DNA of 64,000 nucleotides, taken from JACKCB01 sp964452775 (GTDB lineage Bacteria; Chloroflexota; Anaerolineae; Promineifilales; Promineifilaceae). The DNA lies in the NCBI GenBank assembly GCA_964452775.1, contig CAYVQP010000013.1, positions 1 to 64,000 on the forward strand, given 5' to 3'. A model generated the notes under the pieces. It saw only the letters and a program-made list of their open reading frames with translations. It ran no database searches and was not told the origin of the DNA. Shown in pieces: positions 49,167 through 57,374 of the stretch. Every line of letters begins with the position of its first letter. Within the stretch, counting starts at the first letter, position 1. The translations under genes were made by a program, and so were the position numbers.

Positions 49167-49555
49167 GCGACATGAACTTTCTTACAACGGCGCAGGCGGC
49201 GCAGATCACCGGCGTGCACCAGGACACGGTGAATCGCTGGATTAGAGAAGGACGGCTGCCGGCTGAGCGGGTGGGCTTGCGGGGGGCCGGCCTGTGGGCG
49301 ATCAGCCGGACCGCGCTTGCTGAGTTCCTTGATTCGCAGAAAGAGATCCTGGCCGGGATACGGGCGAAAAGCCGGAAACGGCGCAGGGCGCAAGCTATGG
49401 ACGGGATTGCCGTCGGCAGGCGGCATGAGACGAGGGCCGGCCGGCCGGTTGCGCCGGCGCAGCCGGCGGACGTTAAGCGCCACCCGCGCACATGCGCCCG
49501 TTGTGGGCGCGCCGCGACGCTGATCGGCAACGTGTGTTGGGATTGCCGGCGCTAG
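49163..49555 (+). CDS. Excisionase-type HTH with C-terminal zinc ribbon
   Basis: The 130-residue protein has an HTH_17 domain (residues about 5-45, FLTTAQAAQITGVHQDTVNR and GRLPAERVG), a basic linker and a C-terminal ribbon (RTCARCGRAAT, then VCWDCRR). It is a likely DNA-binding regulator, related to the proteins at 41715 and 44926. Confidence 0.65.
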   Translation: MSDMNFLTTAQAAQITGVHQDTVNRWIREGRLPAERVGLRGAGLWAISRTALAEFLDSQKEILAGIRAKSRKRRRAQAMDGIAVGRRHETRAGRPVAPAQPADVKRHPRTCARCGRAATLIGNVCWDCRR

Positions 49556-49575
49556 GCGCTGGAAGGAGAAACAGG

Positions 49576-49752
49576 ATGCTGGCCAAGATATTGAAACGAC
49601 TGGCGACACGGGGAAAGCAGCCGGCTGGCCGGACGAAGAAGAACGAGCCGGCCGGTTGTTGTGACCACATGGGCCACGCGCTTTTTGTGCGCAGAGACCG
49701 GCAGGGAGATTGGTATTTCTGCCGGCGTTGCGACGAACTGGTGAAGCCTTGA
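49576..49752 (+). CDS. Small zinc-knuckle protein (58 aa)
   Basis: ATG 49576 follows GGAGAAACAG. The basic product has CCDH and FCRRCDE, a zinc-binding pair, and a Lys/Arg-rich N-terminus. It overlaps the next start (TTGA). Confidence 0.5.
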   Translation: MLAKILKRLATRGKQPAGRTKKNEPAGCCDHMGHALFVRRDRQGDWYFCRRCDELVKP

Positions 49753-49988
49753 AATACGATCAGGCCACAGAGGGCCGGGCGGTGGACTTCGACGACTGGA
49801 TGGCGCGCGTAAGCGGGTTACAGGCGTTCGCCGAAGAGCACGGCCTGGACAACAAGACGGTTCGGCTGCTGGTCCGGCTAACCGGCCGGGGATACCAGCA
49901 CCCGACCACGAAAGAGGGCTGGGAACGGCTGTGGGATTCTATCAGCAAGGCGGTGAACGATGACGATTCAACTAAACGAGAGGGTTAG
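49749..49988 (+). CDS. Small helical protein, unknown
   Basis: TTG 49749 overlaps the previous stop. The 79-residue product (FDDWMARVSGLQAFAEEHGL, KEGWERLWDSISKAV) is helical and acidic, with an overlap of 29 nt into the next gene. No family is recognised. Confidence 0.45.
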   Translation: MKYDQATEGRAVDFDDWMARVSGLQAFAEEHGLDNKTVRLLVRLTGRGYQHPTTKEGWERLWDSISKAVNDDDSTKREG

Positions 49989-50196
49989 CGGAATGCTCTG
50001 GAGAGACGATACCGGCCGTAAGTTGGAGGAGAAATTGGAGAGCGCCGCCGCTTATTACGAGCGCAAGTACGGTCGCCGGCCGTCGGTGGTGATGGTGCCG
50101 GCCGGCGAGCGAGGCGATCTGGATGTCTGGAAAGGCGTCGTGATTCAGCAAGGGGCGATTCAGAAGGATCACCTGATCGTCGGAGAGTGGATTTAG
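49960..50196 (+). CDS. Conserved small phage protein
   Basis: The 78-residue protein starts at ATG 49960. The pattern LEEKLESAAAYYERKYGRRP, VVMVPAGE, then QKDHLIVGEW resembles a small family seen in many phages. The function is unknown. Confidence 0.55.
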   Translation: MTIQLNERVSGMLWRDDTGRKLEEKLESAAAYYERKYGRRPSVVMVPAGERGDLDVWKGVVIQQGAIQKDHLIVGEWI

Positions 50197-50197
50197 T

Positions 50198-50503
50198 TTG
50201 GCCTGGATGCTGGCGCTGGTATGGATCGTGTCCTTTCTGGTCTGGCTGCGGCTGATCGTGTGGCTGGCGGCGACGCTTCCCGGCATCGAGCGCATCGAAA
50301 GCCCGCTGCCGGAGCTGAGGCTGCGCTATGTGCCGCTGGCATCCGCCGGCACATTTGCGCTCACCTGGGCGGGAGCGGCAATCCTCTTACGCGACGAATG
50401 GCTAATTGTCGGAGCCGGCGTGGCGGGCGCGATCTCGCTGTTGATAGGCGTGGTTCTGTTTGTGTGGCGGCAATTTGAATCGCAGGAGAAGTGGGATGTC
50501 TGA
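50198..50503 (+). CDS. Three-TM membrane protein
   Basis: The 101-residue protein starts at TTG 50198. Hydrophobic segments lie near 4-27, 47-63 and 70-91. It overlaps the next gene by 8 nt. The function is unknown. Confidence 0.5.
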   Translation: MAWMLALVWIVSFLVWLRLIVWLAATLPGIERIESPLPELRLRYVPLASAGTFALTWAGAAILLRDEWLIVGAGVAGAISLLIGVVLFVWRQFESQEKWDV

Positions 50504-50669
50504 AAACCGACTAACGGTAAGGCAGATCACCAGCGTTCTGGCTTTGGCGCTGTTGATTGTTGTCCTGGTCTCCCTGGTGGTGGCGCAGCCCGCGCGCCGG
50601 CCGGAGCCAGATTGCGCGACATGGCAGCTATATGGGAGCGCCGGCGCGTTTGAGGATCAGCCGCGATGA
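50496..50669 (+). CDS. Small single-TM protein (57 aa)
   Basis: ATG 50496 follows AGGAGAAG. A single TM helix (about 11-31, ITSVLALALLIVVLVSLVVA) is followed by a short domain with one Cys. It overlaps the next gene by 4 nt. Confidence 0.5.
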   Translation: MSENRLTVRQITSVLALALLIVVLVSLVVAQPARRPEPDCATWQLYGSAGAFEDQPR

Positions 50670-50866
50670 GGCTCTTTAGCGTGCCGGCGGAACTGGCGCA
50701 CGCAGCTTGGCTGCGCTTGCAGGCGCGGCAACTGCGCCGGGAGTACGAGCGCTATCGCCGGCGGGCCGGGGCGAACGGACACACGGCGCTGGAGTACGGG
50801 GTGTGGCGCAGAAACACAAAGGGAGCGGGAGCCGCCGATAATCGCCCTGGAAGAAAAGTGGGGTAA
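50666..50866 (+). CDS. Small basic protein (66 aa)
   Basis: ATGA overlap with the previous gene. The product is Arg-rich and helical (WLRLQARQLRREYERYRRRA). It may bind nucleic acid. No family is recognised. Confidence 0.45.
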   Translation: MRLFSVPAELAHAAWLRLQARQLRREYERYRRRAGANGHTALEYGVWRRNTKGAGAADNRPGRKVG

Positions 50867-50873
50867 TTACCCC
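50860..50873. repeat. Perfect GGGGTAATTACCCC palindrome
   Basis: This is the only fully symmetric copy of the dispersed motif. It lies over the end of one gene and before a ribosome site at 50883. Confidence 0.55.
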
Positions 50874-50895
50874 GGAATATATAGGAGATGATGAC

Positions 50896-50988
50896 GTGCT
50901 ATTTCTGAGCGAAGTGAATCTTGCGAATAACACGGCTTGTGGGGTGGTCCAGCGTGGCGCCCCCGGCGCGCCCGAGGTGACAATCTGA
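50896..50988 (+). CDS. Possible 30-residue peptide
   Basis: GTG 50896 lies 9 bases after AGGAG and the frame ends with TGA overlapping the next ATG (TGATG). The signals are reasonable but the product (LFLSEVNLANNTACGVV) is too short to judge. Confidence 0.3.
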   Translation: MLFLSEVNLANNTACGVVQRGAPGAPEVTI

Positions 50989-51218
50989 TGGCTAATGTTG
51001 CAATGCCCGATCTTGACAAGGCTCTGGCCGCCCGAGCGTGGGAGTGGTTGCAGGACGAGGAGCCGCAAATTGCGGAGGCGCTTGCGGCGGAGGTAAAGGC
51101 CGGACGGACGCCGGAGCAAATTCGCCGGCACATCCTGCGCCAGGCCGGCAGCCACCGCTTTGCGCTGGCGGTTAGCTGTGAGCTGTCCGCCGGTCATCTG
51201 ATCAGAGAGGCGGGATAG
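50988..51218 (+). CDS. Small helical protein (76 aa)
   Basis: ATG 50988 follows GAGGTGA. It is helical (LDKALAARAWEWLQDEEPQI, TPEQIRRHILRQAGSHR). No known family. Confidence 0.5.
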   Translation: MANVAMPDLDKALAARAWEWLQDEEPQIAEALAAEVKAGRTPEQIRRHILRQAGSHRFALAVSCELSAGHLIREAG

Positions 51219-51219
51219 C

Positions 51220-51498
51220 GTGGAACCATTGGATGGCCCGCCCTACATTGAAGACAGCGAAGAGCAATGCCCCAGGTGCGGCGGCGAGATGCGTTGGCAG
51301 GAGTGCCTCGAACTGCACTGCAATGACGGAGTGATTGACCTCGGCTTCGTAGAGGTCGATCCGCTCTGGTACGCGCCCGCCGACGTGATGGTTTGTACGG
51401 CGTGTAAGGGACGAGGGTTTATCGAGTGGTGCCGGATTTGCGGCTACACGGTCGGCGAGGATTCACCAGTCGTGGACGATGGCGCGTGTGCCGGCTAA
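51220..51498 (+). CDS. DnaJ-type zinc-finger protein
   Basis: The 92-residue protein starts at GTG 51220. It has CPRCGG, CTACKGRG and CRICG, matching the CxxCxGxG repeats of DnaJ-type fingers in part. It converges with, and overlaps by 36 nt, the leftward gene that follows. Confidence 0.6.
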   Translation: MEPLDGPPYIEDSEEQCPRCGGEMRWQECLELHCNDGVIDLGFVEVDPLWYAPADVMVCTACKGRGFIEWCRICGYTVGEDSPVVDDGACAG

Positions 51499-51735
51499 GC
51501 CGGCCAGCGCGGTGAGGAACGACAACACGTCCTCAAAGTCGTACAGCAGTGAAATGTGTAGCGTGAACACTTCGTCGGGGCCAAGCCGGCGGGATTCCAC
51601 CGCACCGTATTCGGCGGCCAGCGCGGTCGCCAGTCTCGGACTTGGGGAGATGAACTCGATGGCCCGCCGGCTGGCGTCCCAGGCGGTTACCAGAAGAAGT
51701 TGCGCCGGCGGAAGACGCCGATGGTCAGCTACCAA
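51463..51735 (-). CDS. Small leftward protein, unknown
   Basis: Read leftward from TTG 51735, which has AGGGG upstream. The 90-residue product is well formed (LLLVTAWDASRRAIEFISPS, TLHISLLYDFEDVLSFLTAL). It is an isolated minus-strand gene between rightward operons, which suggests separate regulation. No family is recognised. Confidence 0.5.
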   Translation of the reverse strand: MVADHRRLPPAQLLLVTAWDASRRAIEFISPSPRLATALAAEYGAVESRRLGPDEVFTLHISLLYDFEDVLSFLTALAGLAGTRAIVHDW

Positions 51736-51916
51736 AACATACCCCTTTTCTGACTGTCCTCAACCCACCAAGCCAGTTTACAGAACAAGTGTTCCAAAGT
51801 CAACGAATAGCCGGATGCGTTTTGGTTCGTTCACTGAATTTGCACGAGTTACTAGTACCGGCCGACAAGTTCTAGTATTGAAAACCTGAATACTCATAAC
51901 AAGAAAATCGAGAAAA

Positions 51917-52630
51917 ATGAGCCAGCAAACGACGCTCTACCAATGTACTAGATGCGGCACGCATAAGCCGACGACTCATTTCCGCAAGGTTAAGACGAAT
52001 GCCAGCGGCCTTGATTCTTATTGCAAGACATGCCGGCGCGAGTATCGTCGGCATCACTACCTGTTGAGTAAAGACCCGAACAACGTTGAAGCATTGGCAT
52101 ACTTTGAAAAACACCGGCGAGAGGACCTGTCGCTGCGTAGCATGAAAGCTTGCGGTCGTTGCGGCGAGGAGAAACCCCTGATCGAATTCAATAGAATGAA
52201 CTCGAGCGCTGACGGGCGACATGGGTATTGCCGGCAGTGCTCCGCCATATACCACCGCGCCTACCATGCAGCGAATTGGGAAAGCCAGAATGCCAAATGC
52301 CGGGCCCGCAATCAACTAACCAAAAAGGCGCGGCAGGAGCGTCAGAGGCGCTATCACAAACGGCATCCCTCGCGCGGGCGGGCAACCAGGCTTGTGAACT
52401 ACGCGGTCAAAACGGGGAAATTGCCCCACATAAGTACCCAGTCCTGCGTCCATTGCGGTCAGGAGGCTACCGAGTATCACCATCCCGACTACTCCCGGCC
52501 GCTTGACGTAGTGCCGCTATGCCGCTCGTGCCACAAGCGTATTCATGTATCTGTGCTGCAGGACGGTGCATCAATTGGGGGACGGAGAGGAGAACAAACT
52601 GGTGCAGACGCTCGTAGACGGCCTGGCTAA
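51917..52630 (+). CDS. HNH endonuclease with two zinc knuckles
   Basis: The 237-residue protein has two CxxC...CxxC knuckles (residues about 9-37 and 77-105), the same kind that is triplicated in the protein at 17728. A C-terminal HNH domain follows (about 170-213; SCVHCGQEATEYHHPDYSRP, then PLCRSCHKRIH). It is probably a homing or DNA-processing nuclease. Confidence 0.75.
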   Translation: MSQQTTLYQCTRCGTHKPTTHFRKVKTNASGLDSYCKTCRREYRRHHYLLSKDPNNVEALAYFEKHRREDLSLRSMKACGRCGEEKPLIEFNRMNSSADGRHGYCRQCSAIYHRAYHAANWESQNAKCRARNQLTKKARQERQRRYHKRHPSRGRATRLVNYAVKTGKLPHISTQSCVHCGQEATEYHHPDYSRPLDVVPLCRSCHKRIHVSVLQDGASIGGRRGEQTGADARRRPG

Positions 52631-52988
52631 CAGCTACCGGGCCTTCAAGATCGCCACGTTACTCTTGCTGCCTTTCCTGATGTTGTTGGTAGGCTTCAAT
52701 CTGCTAACGAAGCCGGATAGCCGGGGTATGCCGACAGAACTCGTTTGCGGCGACCTGCACGTGACAGACATCGTGTACTACAACCGGCTGCCGCTTTCGC
52801 GATACCACGATGTTGTTGGTCTGGTTGACGGAAAAGCGGCGCAATTGCGTCTAAATGAATCCGCCTGTATCTTGTTGTTCGGTACGGGTGGAGTTGAAAA
52901 ACCGGCCGAAAAGCTACCACACACTGAGGAGCTGCCACAACCGCCGCCGGCGGCAACGCCGGCGAAGCCCCAAGACTATACTGCCTGA
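52602..52988 (+). CDS. Single-TM exported protein
   Basis: The start GTG 52602 has AGGAG nine bases upstream and overlaps the HNH gene by 29 nt. A TM helix (about 15-36, FKIATLLLLPFLMLLVGFNL) precedes an external beta-rich part (TELVCGDLHVTDIVYYNRLP) and a Pro/Glu-rich tail. It converges with the leftward methyltransferase-like gene. Confidence 0.5.
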   Translation: MQTLVDGLANSYRAFKIATLLLLPFLMLLVGFNLLTKPDSRGMPTELVCGDLHVTDIVYYNRLPLSRYHDVVGLVDGKAAQLRLNESACILLFGTGGVEKPAEKLPHTEELPQPPPAATPAKPQDYTA

Positions 52989-53614
52989 CGGACCAGTTTC
53001 GCGATCCAGTGGCACAGCTTCTGACCGGTGCCGGCGGAATAGGCGCTGAACGTAACAACTCTATATCCGGCCGGGCCGACGGAGCGGATACAGAGAGCCT
53101 CGGCTACCTGCTCGTATTTGTCCCACAGCTCGTGATTGCCGAACAAACCCTCTTCCAGCAACGGGGCCAGCGTGGCGGATTGCCAGCCGCTGGCGGACCT
53201 CGTTTTCCATCGCAGTCCATCCATCACAACCAGCATCATCGTGTTTGCGAATGGGCGCGGACTGCTAAAGAACGCCTGGATCGCCGGGTATGGGTCTCCG
53301 TAGGGGTCAAAGTCCGCCAGGGTGTAGCACAGGTGACTGCCCGCGCCCAATGACAGCGCCGCCGGCGAATCGGCCTCATATACGGCCCACGTGGGCCGTT
53401 GGGCGGCCAGGGCGATGGTTTTGGCCGGCTCCTTCTCGAACACGCAGCCGGCGGCTACGTCCGCATAGCAGGCGTCATAGAGCATCCCCCAGCCGCCATA
53501 CCCTTCCAGCACGACCGGCTCGATGCCGAGGGCGCGCAGGTGTTGGACGGCGGATTGGCGCAGCATCGCCTTCTGCTTGAACGATAGATTGTCGTGCCGG
53601 GCGAAGTCGGTCAT
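52976..53614 (-). CDS. SAM-methyltransferase-fold-like protein
   Basis: The leftward 212-residue protein overlaps the ParB-like gene by 4 nt. A Rossmann-like order is visible: VVLEGYGGWGMLYDACYADV (motif I-like, residues about 36-55), GCVFEKEPAKTIALAAQRPT (acidic motif II), then YTLADFDPYGDPYPAIQAFF, whose DPYG recalls the DPFG motif of Trm1-type or DPPY of N6 enzymes. The substrate is unknown. It works with a ParB-like DNA binder, judging from coupling. Confidence 0.55.
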   Translation of the reverse strand: MTDFARHDNLSFKQKAMLRQSAVQHLRALGIEPVVLEGYGGWGMLYDACYADVAAGCVFEKEPAKTIALAAQRPTWAVYEADSPAALSLGAGSHLCYTLADFDPYGDPYPAIQAFFSSPRPFANTMMLVVMDGLRWKTRSASGWQSATLAPLLEEGLFGNHELWDKYEQVAEALCIRSVGPAGYRVVTFSAYSAGTGQKLCHWIAKLVRQAV

Positions 53615-54255
53615 GTGCCGGCCACGTTGTCGAGGAAGAAGCGGCAGATGGCGACCAGTGCTTCGCCGCGATTACGGACGCCTACCTTCTTGATGGCTTG
53701 CTCGACGATTCCGAGATCGTCAACGGCGATGACCACCTTTACGCTGTGATCGCGGGATTCGGAGAGACGTTTACGTAGCGTCTCGCTGGGCGCTTCCTCT
53801 TCTTCGTCCAGCGCATCCAGGATGTTGACCTGGTCCGCGATTTCCTTGCGCATCCGGTCCAGCGCCCCTTCCATCCGGCTATCATCCGTGTTCACGCTTT
53901 GCAACAGCTTGTCGAGTTGCCGGGCGTCTGTGGCGGCCCACGCGCCGATGGCGTCAAAGGTGACCAGAAGCTTGTCGGCCTCGGCGTCGTCAATGTCCAG
54001 GATGATTACGGGCCATTCCAGGTCCGGCTGCGTGTCTTTCCGCAGATGCCCGTCAACGAGCGTGAGCCGGCCGCCGTTGCGGGCGGAATAGTACGCCTTT
54101 AGCGCGTCGGCCACGCCAACGTCGCCCAACACGCCTTGCAGCGCCTCTTGCTGGAATGCCGGATGCAGCCGCCAATTGCCGTCATTGCCGAGCAAGTCGC
54201 GCCCGCGCACCAACCTCATTTCCACTACTCTGTTGCGAACATTGTTATCAACCAT
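53611..54255 (-). CDS. ParB/Srx-like N-domain protein with RHH-like C-terminus
   Basis: The leftward 214-residue protein has a ParB/sulfiredoxin-like N-domain: VVEMRLVRGRDLLGND, then LTLVDGHLR, the VDGH motif that binds nucleotide in such proteins. A coiled region follows, then a C-terminal DHSVKVVIAVDDLGIVEQAI RHH-like or dimerisation segment. It is divergent from the terminase operon across a spacer with a 17-bp palindrome. A transcription-regulatory role is possible. Confidence 0.6.
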   Translation of the reverse strand: MVDNNVRNRVVEMRLVRGRDLLGNDGNWRLHPAFQQEALQGVLGDVGVADALKAYYSARNGGRLTLVDGHLRKDTQPDLEWPVIILDIDDAEADKLLVTFDAIGAWAATDARQLDKLLQSVNTDDSRMEGALDRMRKEIADQVNILDALDEEEEAPSETLRKRLSESRDHSVKVVIAVDDLGIVEQAIKKVGVRNRGEALVAICRFFLDNVAGT

Positions 54256-54302
54256 GCCAATTATGATAATCCGGCGGTATACAGATGCTCTTTGCCGAAG
54301 GT

Positions 54303-54319
54303 GTGACCGTTACGGTCAC
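54303..54319. promoter_or_regulatory. 17-bp perfect palindrome (operator candidate)
   Basis: GTGACCGT (54303-54310), T, ACGGTCAC (54312-54319). It lies in the 142-bp divergent spacer between the ParB-like gene and the terminase small subunit gene. Confidence 0.6.
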
Positions 54320-54360
54320 GCCCTGGTTGAACGCACGTTCGGAAATAGGGGTATTTGCCC

Positions 54361-54389
54361 TTGACGGTGGAACAACTGTGCGATTAAGA
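54361..54389 (+). promoter_or_regulatory. Possible late promoter before terminase
   Basis: TTGACG (54361-54366), 17-bp spacer, TTAAGA (54384-54389). The -10 is poor and TAAC is absent, so any use probably needs an activator. The GTG start at 54398 is only 8 nt downstream. Confidence 0.35.
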
Positions 54390-54397
54390 TCGCGAGC

Positions 54398-55087
54398 GTG
54401 TCAGAGACGTGGCAGTGGCCTGACGCGACTACCAATACCAAACCGCTTGCCGGAAACAACAGCACCCCTTTTCCCCGTTTCATGGAGGACACATTGGGAG
54501 CACCCACGAAGTTGGTAGCGGCAATGCCGGATTTACTGACCGGCATACGGCAGGGGCTAAACTACGGGGACGCCTGCGCGCTGGCTGACATCACCTACAA
54601 GTCTTTCAGCCGCTGGCGCAAGCGGGGCCAGGACGCCCTGGACGCGCTGGAGCTGGCGCGGGAGACGAACCCGGACGCCAGAATACCGCCCGACGAGCAG
54701 ATGTACGTGGATTTTGTCAAGCATCTGCGCAAGGCGGAGGCGGAGGGCAAGGTGCTGTTGGCGAATGCGGTGAAGCGTTCGGCCACGGGCGCGGGGACGT
54801 TCAAGAAGACGATCACCGTGCAGCACGTCAAGGATGGGCAGGTCGTGGCCGAGTCCTCGAAAGAGATTGTTGAGGAAATTCCCCCGGATTGGAGAGCGGC
54901 GGCCTGGGCGCTGGAGCGCAAAGGCTACGACAAACCCCAGATCAGCCTGGATATTGGGGCGCTATTGGACCACCTGGACGACGACGAATTGGAACGGATT
55001 GCGGCCGGCGAATCGGTGATCGATGTCATTGCGGACAAGCTCTCGCGACCAAAACCTGCAGCTGCAAGCAACGGCGCTACTACGTAA
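54398..55087 (+). CDS. Terminase small subunit
   Basis: The 229-residue protein starts at GTG 54398 (ATG 54482 is a shorter alternative). Residues about 48-80 form an HTH (GLNYGDACALADITYKSFSR). A central oligomerisation helix region follows (YVDFVKHLRKAEAEGKVLLA), and the segment PPDWRAAAWALERKGY with an acidic C-terminus is a typical small-terminase ending. It overlaps the large subunit by 65 nt. It recognises the packaging site and activates the motor. Confidence 0.8.
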   Translation: MSETWQWPDATTNTKPLAGNNSTPFPRFMEDTLGAPTKLVAAMPDLLTGIRQGLNYGDACALADITYKSFSRWRKRGQDALDALELARETNPDARIPPDEQMYVDFVKHLRKAEAEGKVLLANAVKRSATGAGTFKKTITVQHVKDGQVVAESSKEIVEEIPPDWRAAAWALERKGYDKPQISLDIGALLDHLDDDELERIAAGESVIDVIADKLSRPKPAAASNGATT

Positions 55088-56735
55088 GCGCAAGCAGCAG
55101 GGAACAGCCGCCTCAAAGCCGGATTATCGGTTCCGGCCAATTGAATACATCCGGGACAGGCTGGACTGGGAGCCGTGGGCGGGCCGGAACGGGCAGCCCG
55201 GCCAGGTCGAGATCGTTCAGGTGTATGTACACGCCCTGCGCCAGCAACACGAGAAGTTGGCTTACGAGCAGGGACGCGTGGCGGCCGGCGCCCTGCTCTA
55301 TTGGCAGCCGGGACAGACTATCCAGAAGCGCATCCGGGTGCAGTCCGGGCATGGGACCGGCAAGACCAGATTGTGTGCCGGCCTGGTCTCTCATTTCTTC
55401 GACTCCTTCTACCCGGCCATCGTCTATACCTTCGCCCCCACCTTCCCGCAGATCAACATGCTGCTGTGGAAATATATCCGCGTGGACAGGAGCCGGCCGG
55501 GATTCCTGGGCAAGGTGCTGGAGACGCCGGAGTTGAAGCACAAGCCGAACCATTTCGCCATTGGCCGGGCGACGACGGACGCCGGCGGCAAGGGCACGGA
55601 GCGAATCCAGGGCCAGCACGAGCGGTATATGCTCTTTGTGCTGGATGAGGCGGAGGGCATTGAGGACTATGTGTGGGACGCGGTAGAGGCGATGACTACC
55701 GGCGGCATCTCTGTTGTGCTGGAGCTGGGCAATCCGCGCACCTCCATCAGTCGCTTTCACCAGGAGAAAAGCCGCTCCGATGTGGCCGACTTCTTAATAT
55801 CGTGTCACGACCACATCAATGTGGTCGCCGGGAAGGAGCTTGTGCCCGGCGCGGTGAAGCGCGAGTATGTGGAGACGATGTTGGAGAAGCATTGTGAGGC
55901 GGTCACAGAGCACAATGAGGACCGGTATACCTTTGAGCTTCCCTGGCGGCCGGGTGAAATCTGGCAGCCGGACGGCGAGTACCTGTTCCGGGTGATGGGC
56001 GTGACCCCGCCGGATGCGGTGGAGAACACTATCATTCCCGGCGGCCGGTATGAAGCGGCGCAGCGGCGCGATCCCCTGCCGGACCCGATTGCCTATGCCC
56101 GGATTGGCGTGGATGTCTCTCGCTGGGGAGATGACTACGGCACGATCTACGCCCGGCACGCCGGCCGGGTTTGGCGCGACCGGCAGCTATTTCAGGCCGA
56201 TTCCTTTGCTTATTACGACGCCATCAAGACGCTGATCCAGCAGTTGGCCGGCAAGGGCGCGCGGAATGTGCATGTGCGCATTGACGGGACGGGCGGCTTT
56301 GGCGGCGGCGTGATTGACCTGCTCAGACGTGATTTGGACCTGCGGGCTATGGTCAGCGAGTTGGCGGTGCTGGAGATCCATTTCGGCGGCGCGGCGCACG
56401 ACCCGGCCAGTTATGCGGATATCGTTACCGAGATGTATGCGGAGGCCGCGGAAGCGCTGAAGGGGTTGCGCCTGCACTCGCCGCCGGCGCAGTTGGAAGC
56501 GGATCTGACCGAGCGCAAGTACCAGTTCGTGCACCGGGCGGGCAAGTCTGTGCGTAAGTTGGAGGAAAAGGAGGAGTTCCGGCGCAGAAAGGGGCGCTCG
56601 CCGGATGACGGCGACGGCTTTGTGCTGGCCGTTGCGCCGGATCACATATTTAAGGGAAAGCAGCGTGAGTCTGTGGGAGTGCGGCCGAGGGTGCTGACGG
56701 CCGGCGAGTTGTTTGGTGCGCCGACTTATGGATGA
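55023..56735 (+). CDS. terL: Terminase large subunit
   Basis: The 570-residue protein has an N-terminal ATPase with Walker A SGHGTGKT (108-115) and Walker B LFVLDEAEG (D208, E209), and a C-terminal nuclease with D364 (GVDVSRWGDD) and D421 (RIDGTGGFGGG). It packages DNA into the prohead using ATP and cuts at the end of each round. A portal gene would normally follow but is absent. Confidence 0.92.
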   Translation: MSLRTSSRDQNLQLQATALLRKRKQQGTAASKPDYRFRPIEYIRDRLDWEPWAGRNGQPGQVEIVQVYVHALRQQHEKLAYEQGRVAAGALLYWQPGQTIQKRIRVQSGHGTGKTRLCAGLVSHFFDSFYPAIVYTFAPTFPQINMLLWKYIRVDRSRPGFLGKVLETPELKHKPNHFAIGRATTDAGGKGTERIQGQHERYMLFVLDEAEGIEDYVWDAVEAMTTGGISVVLELGNPRTSISRFHQEKSRSDVADFLISCHDHINVVAGKELVPGAVKREYVETMLEKHCEAVTEHNEDRYTFELPWRPGEIWQPDGEYLFRVMGVTPPDAVENTIIPGGRYEAAQRRDPLPDPIAYARIGVDVSRWGDDYGTIYARHAGRVWRDRQLFQADSFAYYDAIKTLIQQLAGKGARNVHVRIDGTGGFGGGVIDLLRRDLDLRAMVSELAVLEIHFGGAAHDPASYADIVTEMYAEAAEALKGLRLHSPPAQLEADLTERKYQFVHRAGKSVRKLEEKEEFRRRKGRSPDDGDGFVLAVAPDHIFKGKQRESVGVRPRVLTAGELFGAPTYG

Positions 56736-56985
56736 GGAGCTAGGCCCGCAGGCCCGCGCCGCGCGGGCTACATACCTGCTGGTCATGCGCACGCTCGGCG
56801 GGACGCACCAGCTGACCAGCCGGGAGATCGCCGAAGCCACCGGCCTGGGAACGGCGGCCGGAGTCCGCTATTTGATGGATAACCTGACCCTGGCCGGCGT
56901 GCCCGTGTGGCAGCCGGGACCGGGCTTGTGGGCGCTGAATACCGCCAATTGGCTGAAGGACCGGGAGCGTGGGTGGAATGATTAG
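56728..56985 (+). CDS. Winged-helix protein (85 aa)
   Basis: ATG 56728 overlaps the terminase stop. The pattern QLTSREIAEATGLGTAAGVR, YLMDNLTLAGVPVW is a winged-helix DNA-binding fold. Its place between terminase and capsid genes suggests a late regulator. Confidence 0.55.
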   Translation: MDEELGPQARAARATYLLVMRTLGGTHQLTSREIAEATGLGTAAGVRYLMDNLTLAGVPVWQPGPGLWALNTANWLKDRERGWND

Positions 56986-57014
56986 GGGCCGCAGCAGGCA
57001 ACAAGGAGAGATGA

Positions 57015-57374
57015 ATGGACGACAACGCCGCCAAATTGCCGGAATACGTCAAATGCGATCATTGCGAGCGTCTGGCCCCGTTGCGTGATGCGCTGCGGGC
57101 GAGAGAAACGAAGCACCCGGCGGTTAAGGAAATCGGGATAAGTTGCCCGCATTGCGCAGGCTGGACGCACGGCTATTTCGAGACGCCCCGTCTGGTCAAG
57201 GAGCGCCTGCGGCTGCAAAAGAGCCGGCTGCGCGCTATAGATAGCGCAGAGGCGCAAGAAGCATACCAGGATAGCAAGAGGCGCTTTGAGCGCGTGTTTA
57301 ACCGCGAGAACTCGCGCGTAAAGCGCGAACTGGGAGTCGCGCAGGAGTTGGATGTTGCCGGCTCCGGACGATGA
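57015..57374 (+). CDS. Zinc-ribbon/coiled-coil protein
   Basis: The 119-residue protein starts at ATG 57015 after AGGAGA. It has KCDHCERL and SCPHCAGW (ribbon), then a long basic helix (RLRLQKSRLRAIDSAEAQEA). It overlaps the phosphoesterase gene by 4 nt. The layout is common in head-operon phage proteins of unknown function. Confidence 0.6.
   Translation: MDDNAAKLPEYVKCDHCERLAPLRDALRARETKHPAVKEIGISCPHCAGWTHGYFETPRLVKERLRLQKSRLRAIDSAEAQEAYQDSKRRFERVFNRENSRVKRELGVAQELDVAGSGR

Noticed and set aside
51479..51889. Rightward 136-codon frame over the small leftward gene
   Set aside because: The leftward frame has a ribosome site and a protein-like translation; the rightward one is Ser/Arg-rich and unsupported.
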